Shown: piece after piece, positions 40,446-48,447 of the stretch
Layout of the letters: every line of letters starts with the position of its first letter
How positions within the stretch are numbered: the stretch's first letter is position 1
Assembly (NCBI GenBank): GCA_001770855.1
Contig: MESE01000094.1
Location: 1 to 64,000, forward strand
Direction of reading: 5' to 3'
DNA length: 64,000 nt
DNA from: Burkholderiales bacterium RIFCSPLOWO2_02_FULL_57_36
GTDB taxonomy: Bacteria > Pseudomonadota > Gammaproteobacteria > Burkholderiales > Burkholderiaceae_D
Notes under the pieces: generated by a model
The model's database searches: none
Told to the model about the DNA's origin: nothing
What the model saw: the letters and a program-made list of their open reading frames with translations, nothing else
Position numbers and translations under genes: made by a program

Positions 40446-40843
40446 GCGATCTGAATCATTACATAGGCGACGATCTGAGCCTGTCCGCCACTGGCGATCT
40501 TGCTTTGGTGGAATCAACCACGGAAGGAGAGCAGCGGCTATTGCGCAGGCTGCTGACCAATTCGACGGTACGCGATGCTGCAGGAAAGATTGAGTCAGTC
40601 GGTGACTATATCTGGCATGCGGACTATGGCGCCGGCGTCCCGAAAGAAATCGGAAAAAACATCGATGTCCGCAGGATTCGCGCACTGATCCGGGGGCAGA
40701 TTTTTAACGAAGCGATCGTTTCGCATAACCCGGACCCGACCATCATTGTCGAGGCGATCACCGGTGGCGTGAGCGTACAGATCCAATACGTGGACGCGAA
40801 CACGCGCAAGCCGGTCAGCCTTAACTTCAACATCAATCAATAG
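40442..40843 (+). CDS. Baseplate wedge protein (gp25/GPW-like)
   Basis: This 133-residue protein (MSDLNHYIGDDLSLSATGDL) has the gp25-like layout: TTEGEQRLLRRLLT, then WHADYGAGVPKEIGK and a C-terminal strand. It overlaps the spike gene by 4 bp and precedes baseplate J. Confidence 0.85.
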   Translation: MSDLNHYIGDDLSLSATGDLALVESTTEGEQRLLRRLLTNSTVRDAAGKIESVGDYIWHADYGAGVPKEIGKNIDVRRIRALIRGQIFNEAIVSHNPDPTIIVEAITGGVSVQIQYVDANTRKPVSLNFNINQ

Positions 40844-40850
40844 GTACAAA

Positions 40851-41969
40851 ATGGCGATCAGCACCAAAGACTTTGCTACGCTCGTACGCGACCAGGTGAC
40901 GGCGATTCAGGCCAGCTCCTCCAGTTTGGTGAACTTCACGGTCGGCTCGGTATTGCGCGCGATGGTGGAGGCGAATGCAGCCGTAGGCCTGTGGTTTCAG
41001 GGTTTGATCGTCAAGCTGTTGTCGATGATGCGTGCCAGAACTGCTACCGAGTCTGATCTGGATTCATGGATGGCCGACTATGGTGTCACCAGGCTCGCGG
41101 CGGTCGCGTCCAATGGTGAAGTGACGTTCGCTCGATTCACACCGACCCTGCAGGCGCTGATTCCGTTTGGGACCGCCGTGCAGACTGCCGATGGAAGTCA
41201 GACGTTCACCGTCGTCGAAGACGAGAATCATGCTGCATGGACAGCGGCGGGGTATGTCATGGCGGCAGGCATATCGACTCTGATTGTGCCAGCGGACGCG
41301 GACACGGCCGGCGCTGATGGAAACGTGAGCATCGGCCAGATCTCAGTCATGGCGGATGCAATTTCATACGTTGATACAGTCACGAACGAGGCAAGTTTCA
41401 TCAATGGAGACGACGCGGAGCTGGATCCGGCTTTTCGTGCGCGATTCGTCCTGTACATTGCTTCGCTGGCTCGTGCGACAGAGGCGGCAATCGGCTTTGC
41501 AGTGACATCAGTCGCAGCCGGCATCAGTTATACCTTTGTCGAGAATGAGCAATACGACGGCACCGTCGACTATGGATATTTCTATGCGGTGGTGGATGAC
41601 GGCACCGGCGCGCCAACGTCGGAGTTTCTTGAATCCGTATCGAATGCGATTGATGCAGTACGTGGTTTCACGATTCGGTTCGGTGTGTTCGCGCCGGTGG
41701 TGGTCAACGCTACCGTGACCTTCACCGTCACGATCGCCGCTGGATACGATGCAACTGCAACAAAAGCTCTTGCGGATGCCGCGGCTACCGATTACATCAA
41801 TGCGCTTGAACTCGGTGAGGATCTTGCCTATACGCGTATAGCGCAGTTGGCATACGATGCATCGCCAGGTATCACGAACGTGACTGCTGTTGTGTTGAAT
41901 GGCGGTACCGCCGATCTGACGGCAACGCCGAAACAAGTAATCAAATCACTTTCAGTGGTGGTTTCGTAA
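40851..41969 (+). CDS. Baseplate J-like protein
   Basis: This 372-residue protein has the baseplate J pattern: SLVNFTVGSVLRAMVEANAA (about residues 24-43), LDSWMADYGVTRLAA, GDDAELDPAFRARFVLYIAS and VNATVTFTVTIAAGYD. It forms the wedge between hub and fibre. It overlaps the next gene by one base. Confidence 0.9.
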   Translation: MAISTKDFATLVRDQVTAIQASSSSLVNFTVGSVLRAMVEANAAVGLWFQGLIVKLLSMMRARTATESDLDSWMADYGVTRLAAVASNGEVTFARFTPTLQALIPFGTAVQTADGSQTFTVVEDENHAAWTAAGYVMAAGISTLIVPADADTAGADGNVSIGQISVMADAISYVDTVTNEASFINGDDAELDPAFRARFVLYIASLARATEAAIGFAVTSVAAGISYTFVENEQYDGTVDYGYFYAVVDDGTGAPTSEFLESVSNAIDAVRGFTIRFGVFAPVVVNATVTFTVTIAAGYDATATKALADAAATDYINALELGEDLAYTRIAQLAYDASPGITNVTAVVLNGGTADLTATPKQVIKSLSVVVS

Positions 41970-42631
41970 TGGCGACCGGCGATCAATCCGATTTGCTACA
42001 GCGGATCAAGGCGACTATTCCGCGGTGGTTTGGCGACGATGCGCCAATACTCGATGCTGTTTTATCTGGCTGGGCAGCATGCTGGGCTTTCCTGTATTCG
42101 CTCTATGCGTATGCCAGGCTGCAGACACGGATTCTGACAGCGACGGACGGCTGGCTTGATGTTATCGCTGGTGATTTCTTTGGAACGGCAATCGTCAGAA
42201 AGCAGCATCAAACAGATGCGAGCTTCAGAGCAACCATCATCATCAACCTGTTTCGGGAGCGTGCAACCCGTGCATCGGTAATCGCGATTCTCACGGAATT
42301 GACAGGCCGGGTACCGGTTGTCATTGAGCCGCAGCGACCCGCCGATACGGGAGCCTACAGCGTTCCAAACACGGGCTATGGAGTCAATGGTGCCTACGGG
42401 TCGATGCTTCTGCCGGCCCAAGCGTTTGTGACTGCTTTCCGGCCCGTTGGAAGTGGTATTCCGTACGTGGCTGGTTACGGCATATCGACTGGTGGATACG
42501 GCGTTGCATCGCGAGCTGAATATGGCTCACTTTCAATGATTGAAGATACGGTTACCGATGCTGATATTTATGCTGCGATCGATTCTGTGAAAGTTGCCGG
42601 AACAGCTGTCTGGGCACGAATCACCACTTAA
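41969..42631 (+). CDS. Tail protein I/YmfQ-like baseplate protein
   Basis: This 220-residue protein lies directly after baseplate J, the usual place of tail protein I. It has IKATIPRWFGDDAPILDAVL near the N-terminus, DGWLDVIAGDFFG (about residues 59-71) and a Gly/Tyr-rich repeat (GYGVNGAYGS, GYGISTGGYGVASRAEYG) towards the end. It probably links wedge and fibre. Confidence 0.75.
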   Translation: MATGDQSDLLQRIKATIPRWFGDDAPILDAVLSGWAACWAFLYSLYAYARLQTRILTATDGWLDVIAGDFFGTAIVRKQHQTDASFRATIIINLFRERATRASVIAILTELTGRVPVVIEPQRPADTGAYSVPNTGYGVNGAYGSMLLPAQAFVTAFRPVGSGIPYVAGYGISTGGYGVASRAEYGSLSMIEDTVTDADIYAAIDSVKVAGTAVWARITT

Positions 42632-42652
42632 TCGTCTATTTGAACCATCACC

Positions 42653-42675
42653 AAGCCACCTTCGGGTGGCTTTTT
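42653..42675 (+). terminator. Terminator before the tail fibre gene
   Basis: AGCCACC-TTCG-GGTGGCT is followed by TTTT. It lies inside the late operon. Confidence 0.85.
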
Positions 42676-42691
42676 CATTTCCGGGAGCAAT

Positions 42692-43771
42692 ATGGATCGC
42701 GTCATGATTTATCCAGGTCAGATACCACTTGAGACGGACCTTCTCAGCACGAACAAACACGCCATGATCGCGTTGAGCAAATTGGCCGCCGCGATTCTGG
42801 GTACCAACACGTTGGCCAACGGGTTGCCGTGCACTGCGACCAGTCCAGCATCAATGAGCGTTTCGATCGGTGTCGGCGAGATTTATGCACTTGCGAATAT
42901 TGACGGCACCGCATACAGCTCGATCGCAGCCGACACGACACATACGATCCTGAAGCAGGGTATCAAGCTTGATTCGAGCGATCTGGCATGTGCGGCGCCG
43001 GGCACCGTTGGTCATAGCATCAACTACCTAATTCAAGCCGCATTCAGTGAAGTCGACGGCACCCCAATCGTGCTGCCTTACTACAACGCGAGCAATCCAG
43101 CCTCCGCATATGCCGGCCCAAACAATACCGGCGTTGCTGAGAATACGAATCGCGCTGGCACAGTCGTAGTGAGCGCCAAGGCTGGCATCTCGGCTACTAC
43201 CGGTGCACAGACGACGCCATCGCCTGACGCGGGATATGTCGGCCTTTGGGTCGTAACGGTCGCCAACGGCGCGACCACAATCACGTCCGGCAATATCGCA
43301 CAGGCAGCAAGTGCACCATTTATCGCAACGACACTTGCGAATTTAGCGCCGTTGGCTTCTCCGGTGTTATCTGGTGTTCCAACTGCACCGACGGCGGCAG
43401 TTGGAACAAACACTACGCAGCTCGCGACCACAGCGTTCGCGGTCGCAGAGATTCTGAACCAGTTCACCAAGAGCGGTCAGCAATCGCTTGCAACCAACGG
43501 CTATCAGATTTTTCCGGGTGGCCTCATCCGGCAGTGGGGCAAGGTGACCGGCATCATTACGTCAGGCGATTTCGTGCAGCCCATTACATTTCCTTTTGCG
43601 TTTCCGAACGCACTGTACGGCGTCCATCCAACACTCATCTCCATCGCATCGAGCGTTGCAATGTCGGTATACGTGACAAACGAGACGTTGAGCGGGGCAG
43701 ACATTGTGATCGACAAAGACGGCACAGAGGCGTTCGGTGTCTCTCTCTACTATGAAGCATGGGGTAAATAA
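42692..43771 (+). CDS. Tail fibre protein
   Basis: This 359-residue protein has a baseplate-binding N-terminus (MDRVMIYPGQIPLETDLLST), a central region with SPVLSGVPTAPTAAVGTNTT (a repeat seen in many fibre proteins), TQLATTAFAVAEI and a C-terminal receptor-binding part (FPGGLIRQWGKVTGI). It is followed by a fibre-assembly-like gene. It carries no variable repeat, so the retroelement does not diversify this fibre. Confidence 0.85.
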   Translation: MDRVMIYPGQIPLETDLLSTNKHAMIALSKLAAAILGTNTLANGLPCTATSPASMSVSIGVGEIYALANIDGTAYSSIAADTTHTILKQGIKLDSSDLACAAPGTVGHSINYLIQAAFSEVDGTPIVLPYYNASNPASAYAGPNNTGVAENTNRAGTVVVSAKAGISATTGAQTTPSPDAGYVGLWVVTVANGATTITSGNIAQAASAPFIATTLANLAPLASPVLSGVPTAPTAAVGTNTTQLATTAFAVAEILNQFTKSGQQSLATNGYQIFPGGLIRQWGKVTGIITSGDFVQPITFPFAFPNALYGVHPTLISIASSVAMSVYVTNETLSGADIVIDKDGTEAFGVSLYYEAWGK

Positions 43772-43772
43772 C

Positions 43773-44159
43773 ATGAAAATATTCTTCGCAATGGTTGACG
43801 GCCGGGCAGCGTTTTACTGTTCCGCAATCCATGGGGAGAACATCCCTCAGCCCGCCCGTGAAATATCTCCGGAACGGCATGCAGAACTGCTCGCGATGCA
43901 AGGCAAAGTCATTGTTGCCGACGCCGACGGGCAGCCGGTCGGCGTCGACGTCGAGATCGCGCCGGACCAAGCAACTCGATCACTTGTAAAGCGCGCCCAT
44001 GTTGCACTCGACGCGTCCGATAAAACCATCCTTCGCTGCCTGGAACGCGGCGTGCCGATCCCGGCTGAGTGGACCGCTTATCGCGCCGCGCTTCGTACGG
44101 TGATCAGCAAGCAAACTGGTGACATGCCGAAACGGCCGGCATTTCCGAAAAGTACCTGA
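43773..44159 (+). CDS. Tail fibre assembly-like protein
   Basis: This 128-residue protein starts one base after the fibre stop. It has the motif of tail-fibre assembly proteins: LECLERGVPIPAEWTAYRAA-like text (here RCLERGVPIPAEWTAYRAAL, about residues 88-107). It should help fold the fibre. Confidence 0.75.
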   Translation: MKIFFAMVDGRAAFYCSAIHGENIPQPAREISPERHAELLAMQGKVIVADADGQPVGVDVEIAPDQATRSLVKRAHVALDASDKTILRCLERGVPIPAEWTAYRAALRTVISKQTGDMPKRPAFPKST

Positions 44160-44193
44160 ACCTGAACCGGCTTCTTAAAACGAAAGGCAGAAA

Positions 44194-44715
44194 ATGACAT
44201 ATCGGCATAATTATCGTGGCGTATGGGTTCGACGGGAATATATCGACGGCGATCCTTGCTGCGACTTCGCTATACCGAACGATGCGAATGCAGCATTGCC
44301 GTTCAATATGGTAGACAGGAACTGGGAAGATCGGTGCGATGTGTCCGATCCAAACATGATCGTTATTGGCCCTGGCATTCATTTAATTCTGCCCTTCGGC
44401 CAGGTTGTTTGGGATGCGAACCCATCAGGATTACGGCAAAGCGTGTTTTGGTTAAATGGCTGGTTTCCGCATGATGGCTACGGCGGCTGCGCTAATCAAA
44501 TGGCGGTGACAAACACCACTACCGATTATCCCTGTCTCTCCGGTCCGATGGAAGTCAAGGAAGGCGACCGACTTTACTTCGTTCAGAAGCAAATCCGCAT
44601 GGACTATCCACAAGGAACGCCGGTAGAGAGTCGGCCATTCCTCAATATTCTTGGTTCTACCGGTACATTTTGGGGCTTCCACATTTTGGAATGGTCCGAC
44701 CTTGAACCTCAATAA
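44194..44715 (+). CDS. Tail-associated protein, possible C1q/TNF-like fold
   Basis: This 173-residue, aromatic-rich protein (MTYRHNYRGVWVRREYIDGD) has a C-terminal pattern of a strand-rich jelly roll (MEVKEGDRLYFVQKQIRMDY, FLNILGSTGTFWGFHILEW). The fold call is weak. It lies after the fibre-assembly gene, a common spot for receptor-binding or side-fibre accessory proteins. Confidence 0.5.
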   Translation: MTYRHNYRGVWVRREYIDGDPCCDFAIPNDANAALPFNMVDRNWEDRCDVSDPNMIVIGPGIHLILPFGQVVWDANPSGLRQSVFWLNGWFPHDGYGGCANQMAVTNTTTDYPCLSGPMEVKEGDRLYFVQKQIRMDYPQGTPVESRPFLNILGSTGTFWGFHILEWSDLEPQ

Positions 44716-44766
44716 TCCATACCTTGCCTCGGCAGGATTTTTTATTTCTACCTCATGGACCATCAC

Positions 44767-45204
44767 ATGGCAGAACCAATGAGCACTTCAGCAGCTGCAG
44801 GCGGCGCATTAATAAAAATATTCGGGCTGCCGGTGCTCGCCGGATCGCTGGCTGCAGCGCTGGGATTTATTTTTCTGTGGCCGAAAACGAAAGGTGAAGC
44901 GTTCGCCAGGTTCGCATCGTCCATCGTGTCGTCTGCGACCGCCGGGCCGCTGCTGGTGGTTTGGCTGCGATCGTATTCACCTGGCTTATTCGAGTCGGCC
45001 AAGGATGTGGCGACAATGTACGGCGCCGATCAAGCGGTCGGGTTCCTGTTTATCGCAGCACCGATCATGGTCGCCGCCGGCTTGCCGGCATGGTGGCTTA
45101 TCGGCGGCTTTGTGAAATGGTTTGAAAACAGACGCAGCAAAGACATTGGCGAGATGCTTGACGACGCCACCGCATCAATTAAAAAAGCCAAGGAGGCGCT
45201 ATGA
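44767..45204 (+). CDS. Holin
   Basis: This 145-residue protein has three candidate membrane segments (IFGLPVLAGSLAAALGFIFL, SSATAGPLLVVWL, GFLFIAAPIMVAAGLPAWWL) and a charged C-terminus (NRRSKDIGEMLDDATASIKK). A start four codons upstream (44755, MDHHMAEP) is also possible. It directly precedes the endolysin, so it should form the membrane holes for lysis. Confidence 0.75.
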   Translation: MAEPMSTSAAAGGALIKIFGLPVLAGSLAAALGFIFLWPKTKGEAFARFASSIVSSATAGPLLVVWLRSYSPGLFESAKDVATMYGADQAVGFLFIAAPIMVAAGLPAWWLIGGFVKWFENRRSKDIGEMLDDATASIKKAKEAL

Positions 45205-45266
45205 CACCGCAACAGCAAACCGTTCTGGACGTGGTCGATGTGTTGAATCGAAAGGACATGCAATGA
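45201..45266 (+). CDS. 21-residue cistron between holin and endolysin
   Basis: A short frame (MTPQQQTVLDVVDVLNRKDM) starts at an ATG with a strong AAGGAGG site, overlaps the holin stop and the endolysin start by 4 bp each, and has no membrane helix. Its main effect may be translational coupling of the lysis genes. Confidence 0.5.
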   Translation: MTPQQQTVLDVVDVLNRKDMQ

Positions 45267-45694
45267 AACTCAGCACACACTTTACCCTCGAAGAACTGAC
45301 CTTCTCCGAGACGGCCGCGCGTCACAATCTGGACAACGTACCAAGCCAGAAAGTGATCGAGAACCTCAAGCGTGTGGCTACGGTGCTTGAACAAATCCGC
45401 GCCGTGGTCAATCGCCCGATCATGGTGTCCAGCGGCTACCGGTCGCCGGCGGTCAATCGCGCCGTCGGCGGGTCGATGAGCAGCGCACACATGCAGGGCC
45501 TGTCTGCGGACATCCGTGCCGCCGGCATGACGCCGCGTGAGCTGGCCGAGGCGATCAAGCATAACGCGGTGAAGTTCGATCAATTGATCCTGGAGTTCGA
45601 TCGCTGGGTCCATGTCGGGCTGGCCGTCGATGAGCCGCGCAACCAGGTGCTGACGATCCGATTCGGTACCGGCTATATGCAGGGGTTGGTATGA
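45263..45694 (+). CDS. Endolysin, M15A-type peptidase
   Basis: This 143-residue enzyme should cleave cell-wall peptides. It has the M15 zinc site: SGYRSPAVNRAVGGSMSSAH and the next residues MQGLSADI give His-x6-Asp (about residues 77-84), and a final His in WVHVGLAV (about 117). No signal peptide is visible, so it depends on the holin. It overlaps the spanin gene by 4 bp. Confidence 0.9.
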   Translation: MKLSTHFTLEELTFSETAARHNLDNVPSQKVIENLKRVATVLEQIRAVVNRPIMVSSGYRSPAVNRAVGGSMSSAHMQGLSADIRAAGMTPRELAEAIKHNAVKFDQLILEFDRWVHVGLAVDEPRNQVLTIRFGTGYMQGLV

Positions 45695-46113
45695 ATCCGC
45701 TGTCGATCAATCCGTTGTTCCTGCTCGCCGGCGTTGCGGCTGCCGTGACCATTGGATTCGGCGGTGGCTGGACCGCCAACGGCTGGCGGCTCAATGCCGA
45801 CATCGCCACCTTGAAAGCAGAGCGCGCCAACGAGGTCGCTGTCCAGAACAAGGAAGTGCTCGATGACTTTGTCGCCACGGCCAAGAAAATCAAGGAACAA
45901 GCCGACGGTGCGAATGCGGATTTCTCCGTGCTCGGCACCGAGCTGGCCATCATAAGAAAGGAATTCAAGAATGCGAAAGCGACACCTCTGCCTGTTGATT
46001 GCCGTCCTGACGATGGCCGGATGCGCAGTCTCACCAGGTCGGTCGACGCCGTCCGAAAAGCCGTTGCTCGACAGCAGCCTGGCGGAGCCGTGCCAGATTC
46101 CGGCGGCTCCTGA
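45691..46113 (+). CDS. Rz: i-spanin (Rz-like)
   Basis: This 140-residue protein has an N-terminal membrane helix (PLFLLAGVAAAVTIGFGGGW) and a long periplasmic coiled coil (about residues 35-90). The position after the endolysin and overlap with an outer lipoprotein gene fit the inner spanin, which fuses the membranes at lysis. Confidence 0.85.
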   Translation: MNPLSINPLFLLAGVAAAVTIGFGGGWTANGWRLNADIATLKAERANEVAVQNKEVLDDFVATAKKIKEQADGANADFSVLGTELAIIRKEFKNAKATPLPVDCRPDDGRMRSLTRSVDAVRKAVARQQPGGAVPDSGGS

Positions 46114-46222
46114 CACCAAGGACTACGACGTGTGGCAGACATGGGTGGAGGAGGAGGTGCTGCCGGCGTTCGGCAAGTGCGCGATCAATCACGCGCGGAT
46201 CGTGAAGGCATGGCCGAGATAG
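45971..46222 (+). CDS. Rz1: o-spanin lipoprotein (Rz1-like)
   Basis: This 83-residue lipoprotein is encoded in a different frame, overlapping the Rz gene by 143 bp. It has a basic start, a hydrophobic stretch and lipobox LTMAGC (residues 13-18). The nested arrangement is the classic Rz/Rz1 pair. Confidence 0.85.
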   Translation: MRKRHLCLLIAVLTMAGCAVSPGRSTPSEKPLLDSSLAEPCQIPAAPDTKDYDVWQTWVEEEVLPAFGKCAINHARIVKAWPR

Positions 46223-46279
46223 TGACCGATCCGCGTTTTGATAACGACAAAGGGTATTATTGCCTTTTTAATTCACCGT

Positions 46280-46293
46280 TATTAGGCGAATCT
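46280..46293. promoter_or_regulatory. Operator-like half-site upstream of the right-end gene
   Basis: ATTAGGCGAATCTC begins with the same nine bases (TTAGGCGAA) as operator OL1, but the second half-site is degenerate. It ends 4 bp before the start of the next gene. Repressor control is possible but not established. Confidence 0.35.
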
Positions 46294-46297
46294 CGAC

Positions 46298-46927
46298 ATG
46301 AGTGATCTGCAAGCAATTGGAATCAACGGAATTGGGGCATTTCTAGGCAACTTGGTGTCGGCGGCAGTAATTGCACTCGTAGCCTACCGGTTCAATTCAA
46401 AGCGCAACGGCGAATTAGAGGCCATGATAAACGATGGAGTTTCATCTCACGGAATGGGCTACAACAAAGTAGACTTTCACATCATATTCGAGAATAAGAC
46501 GCCAGTTCCATTGAGAGTCAGAACTATTGCGCTAATGGATCGACGAGTCGGACATTTAGAACTTAATTTTCGACGCCCAGTTTCTCAAGCAAGCTTATTT
46601 AATGCACTGATTCATAAAAAAGATGTACCAAAAATCCCGATCTGGGCACACTTGCCATTTTCGTCAGACGACTCCGATACTCATGTATTGCAAGCTTATA
46701 CAGGGGGCATTTGGGGCGTACAAAAAAAAGAAATTCTGGAGAATGAATGGGATATTGAAAAATGTTGGGTGGTGGTGGAGTATCCAACGTTGTTCGGCGG
46801 CTCTGCACTTCTTAAAGTACAGTTCAGCCAGTCCGCAACCGAACTGGTGAAAAGCATGCTTGCAACAATCAAGGCGCAAGCGCAAGGGGTAGGGCCAAGT
46901 GTCGAAATATCCGAGTTTACTCAATAA
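46298..46927 (+). CDS. AT-rich membrane protein, possible moron
   Basis: This 209-residue protein has one N-terminal membrane helix (IGAFLGNLVSAAVIALVAY) and a beta-rich C-terminal domain (VDFHIIFENKTPVPLRVRTI). The base composition is more AT-rich than the tail genes, a sign of recent gain. It sits after the lysis genes and before the phage end, a favoured place for genes that benefit the lysogen. Function unknown. Confidence 0.6.
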   Translation: MSDLQAIGINGIGAFLGNLVSAAVIALVAYRFNSKRNGELEAMINDGVSSHGMGYNKVDFHIIFENKTPVPLRVRTIALMDRRVGHLELNFRRPVSQASLFNALIHKKDVPKIPIWAHLPFSSDDSDTHVLQAYTGGIWGVQKKEILENEWDIEKCWVVVEYPTLFGGSALLKVQFSQSATELVKSMLATIKAQAQGVGPSVEISEFTQ

Positions 46928-47033
46928 GCACACCGTGCATTGCATAGTGTCTTTAGGATAGCCATTGGCATAATGCTTTATTTTTCTGTTCAGCGTCATA
47001 GAGAGTTTCCCTAGCTGCATTAGCGACCCATTT

Positions 47034-47240
47034 TCAGCTCGACCCATTAAAAGGGACACTACCTGGCATCCACTCTTTGACATCGTCGTGGCTGACATAT
47101 CCGGATTCCACCCCGTCGCAGAAGTGAAATGCACGGTTTAACGGATTCCAACTTGCATGTCGGGTTGTTCCATCCTTCAGGACGATCTCGCAGATCTCAT
47201 CGGCTTGTAGGCGAGATAGGGCCGTCTCCGTTTTAATCAT
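47034..47240 (-). CDS. Small right-end phage protein, unknown
   Basis: This 68-residue protein (MIKTETALSRLQADEICEIV) is a beta-rich small domain (LKDGTTRHASWNPLNRAFHF). It is coupled by an 8-bp overlap with the gene upstream. No family is recognised. Confidence 0.55.
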   Translation of the reverse strand: MIKTETALSRLQADEICEIVLKDGTTRHASWNPLNRAFHFCDGVESGYVSHDDVKEWMPGSVPFNGSS

Positions 47241-47502
47241 CGTCGTCTCCAGGCTCCACCTTTGGCTTGTTCAGATCCTCCCACGCCTTGACGACCGGGT
47301 CATCCTTGATTTCGTTCCAAAGCGCCTCATTGAGAAATTGAGGGATGCTGCCGTTACTCCGATAAATCTGATGGGCTCGGGAGACGACAGCGTGAAGTCG
47401 CTTGATTTCCCAGAGTAACGCTTTTACGTCCGCATTGGTCCGGTTGCGCTCGCCGATCGCGTGGAGCTCATCAAAGGAAAGTGGGGGTTTGAAGTTAGAC
47501 AT
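47233..47502 (-). CDS. Small right-end phage protein, unknown
   Basis: This 89-residue, helical protein (MSNFKPPLSFDELHAIGERN) ends in an acidic tail (EPGDDDD). It is the first gene of a two-gene minus-strand unit at the right end of the phage. No family is recognised. Confidence 0.6.
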   Translation of the reverse strand: MSNFKPPLSFDELHAIGERNRTNADVKALLWEIKRLHAVVSRAHQIYRSNGSIPQFLNEALWNEIKDDPVVKAWEDLNKPKVEPGDDDD

Positions 47503-47560
47503 GCAGTGATTTTAGCGCCACTTCTGGTAATCTTGCCTCTTCATACTTTAGGGAGGCTTT

Positions 47561-47821
47561 ATGCCAAAAAACAATAAACCGCCGCGCAAGATTGTTCAAG
47601 TGGTGCCGGCCGTGGGATGGGAAGTGGTCTATAAAGATGCCGATGGTGATGAGGATATGGTTGATGACGTCGCGTTCTTCGGGTTGGTTGAAGAATATGG
47701 CGAGGAAGGAACCTCAATTGCAGGCGAGGCGGTAAATTATCTTGTGCCTATGATGGTCGACGGCACAGCAATTTCAGAAGAGACAGCCGGTAATTTCTAT
47801 GAACTACGCCGCAAAAAATAG
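47561..47821 (+). CDS. Small right-end phage protein, unknown
   Basis: This 86-residue protein (MPKNNKPPRKIVQVVPAVGW) has a basic start and an acidic middle (YKDADGDEDMVDDVAF). It starts after GGGAGG and is divergent from the pair before it. It is the last gene before the tRNA. No family is recognised. Confidence 0.6.
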   Translation: MPKNNKPPRKIVQVVPAVGWEVVYKDADGDEDMVDDVAFFGLVEEYGEEGTSIAGEAVNYLVPMMVDGTAISEETAGNFYELRRKK

Positions 47822-47942
47822 ATCCGTTGGCTGGTAGGATTTTGGTAGAAAGGCCTGTGCTAAGGCCGTTTTTTCTCTTTTTTCGGACGCTTGAGAAATT
47901 CAAAAAAGTCTTTTCCTAGCCTCGTATGGACACGTCCTTAAA

Positions 47943-47994
47943 CGCAAAAAACGCAGCCTGCTATTAGATTTTGTCTAATATACAGGCTGCGTTT
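47943..47994 (-). terminator. Terminator downstream of the tRNA gene
   Basis: A 12-bp outer stem (AAACGCAGCCTG / CAGGCTGCGTTT) with inner TTAGA/TCTAA pairing is followed on the minus strand by TTTTTTGCG. It ends tRNA-Pro transcription. If the phage core lies in the tRNA 3' end, this terminator belongs to the phage and replaces the host's. Confidence 0.8.
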
Positions 47995-48029
47995 ACATAC
48001 AGCAAAACGGCTAAGAGCCGCATAAACAT

Positions 48030-48106
48030 TGGTCGGGACGGAGTGATTCGAACACTCGACCCCTTGCACCCCATGCAAGTACGCTACCAGGCTGCGCTAC
48101 GCCCCG
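48030..48106 (-). tRNA. tRNA-Pro (GGG), probable phage attachment site
   Basis: The 77-nt cloverleaf begins CGGGGCGTAGCGCAGCCTGG, has an anticodon stem CTTGC/GCAAG with loop ATGGGGT (anticodon GGG), the T-arm GGTTCGAATC-like sequence, and an encoded CCA. Length and D-arm match bacterial tRNA-Pro(GGG). The 3' end faces the phage, the usual geometry for integration. Confidence 0.92.
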
Positions 48107-48117
48107 ACGAGTTGCAA

Positions 48118-48123
48118 ATTATA
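48118..48123 (-). promoter_or_regulatory. -10 box of the tRNA-Pro promoter
   Basis: On the minus strand a perfect TATAAT lies 11 bp upstream of the tRNA 5' end. No clear -35 box is visible; an imperfect one may lie near 48141-48146. Confidence 0.6.
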
Positions 48124-48447
48124 GCAGAGCGGGCCTGCTTTAGCCTACCCAGCTGTTATCAAATTCGTTACTGCTACGGCTAAAATGGAAATATGTAATT
48201 TCGTTTTGCAAAATGCTCGGCGCCGCTTTGAAGACTATCTTGATTGCAGGCTAGAATAGGCGCGATTGGTTCCTGAATATACCGCCATTCGGAAGGGCAT
48301 CGTGGTCATTGAATGTCCGCGGCGGCGCAAGTGTTTGAGACTCCTTTCTTCGTTCGGAATGAGGGTGACGTCAGCCATTTGTTAGTTGCTCTTATTCATC
48401 GTATTCGCCATAAGCCGTATTGTTCCCGCAACTTGTTCCGCATACTC

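Noticed and set aside
42692-43771. Tail fibre as a third DGR target
   Set aside because: No sequence resembling the template repeat was found in the fibre or its neighbours.
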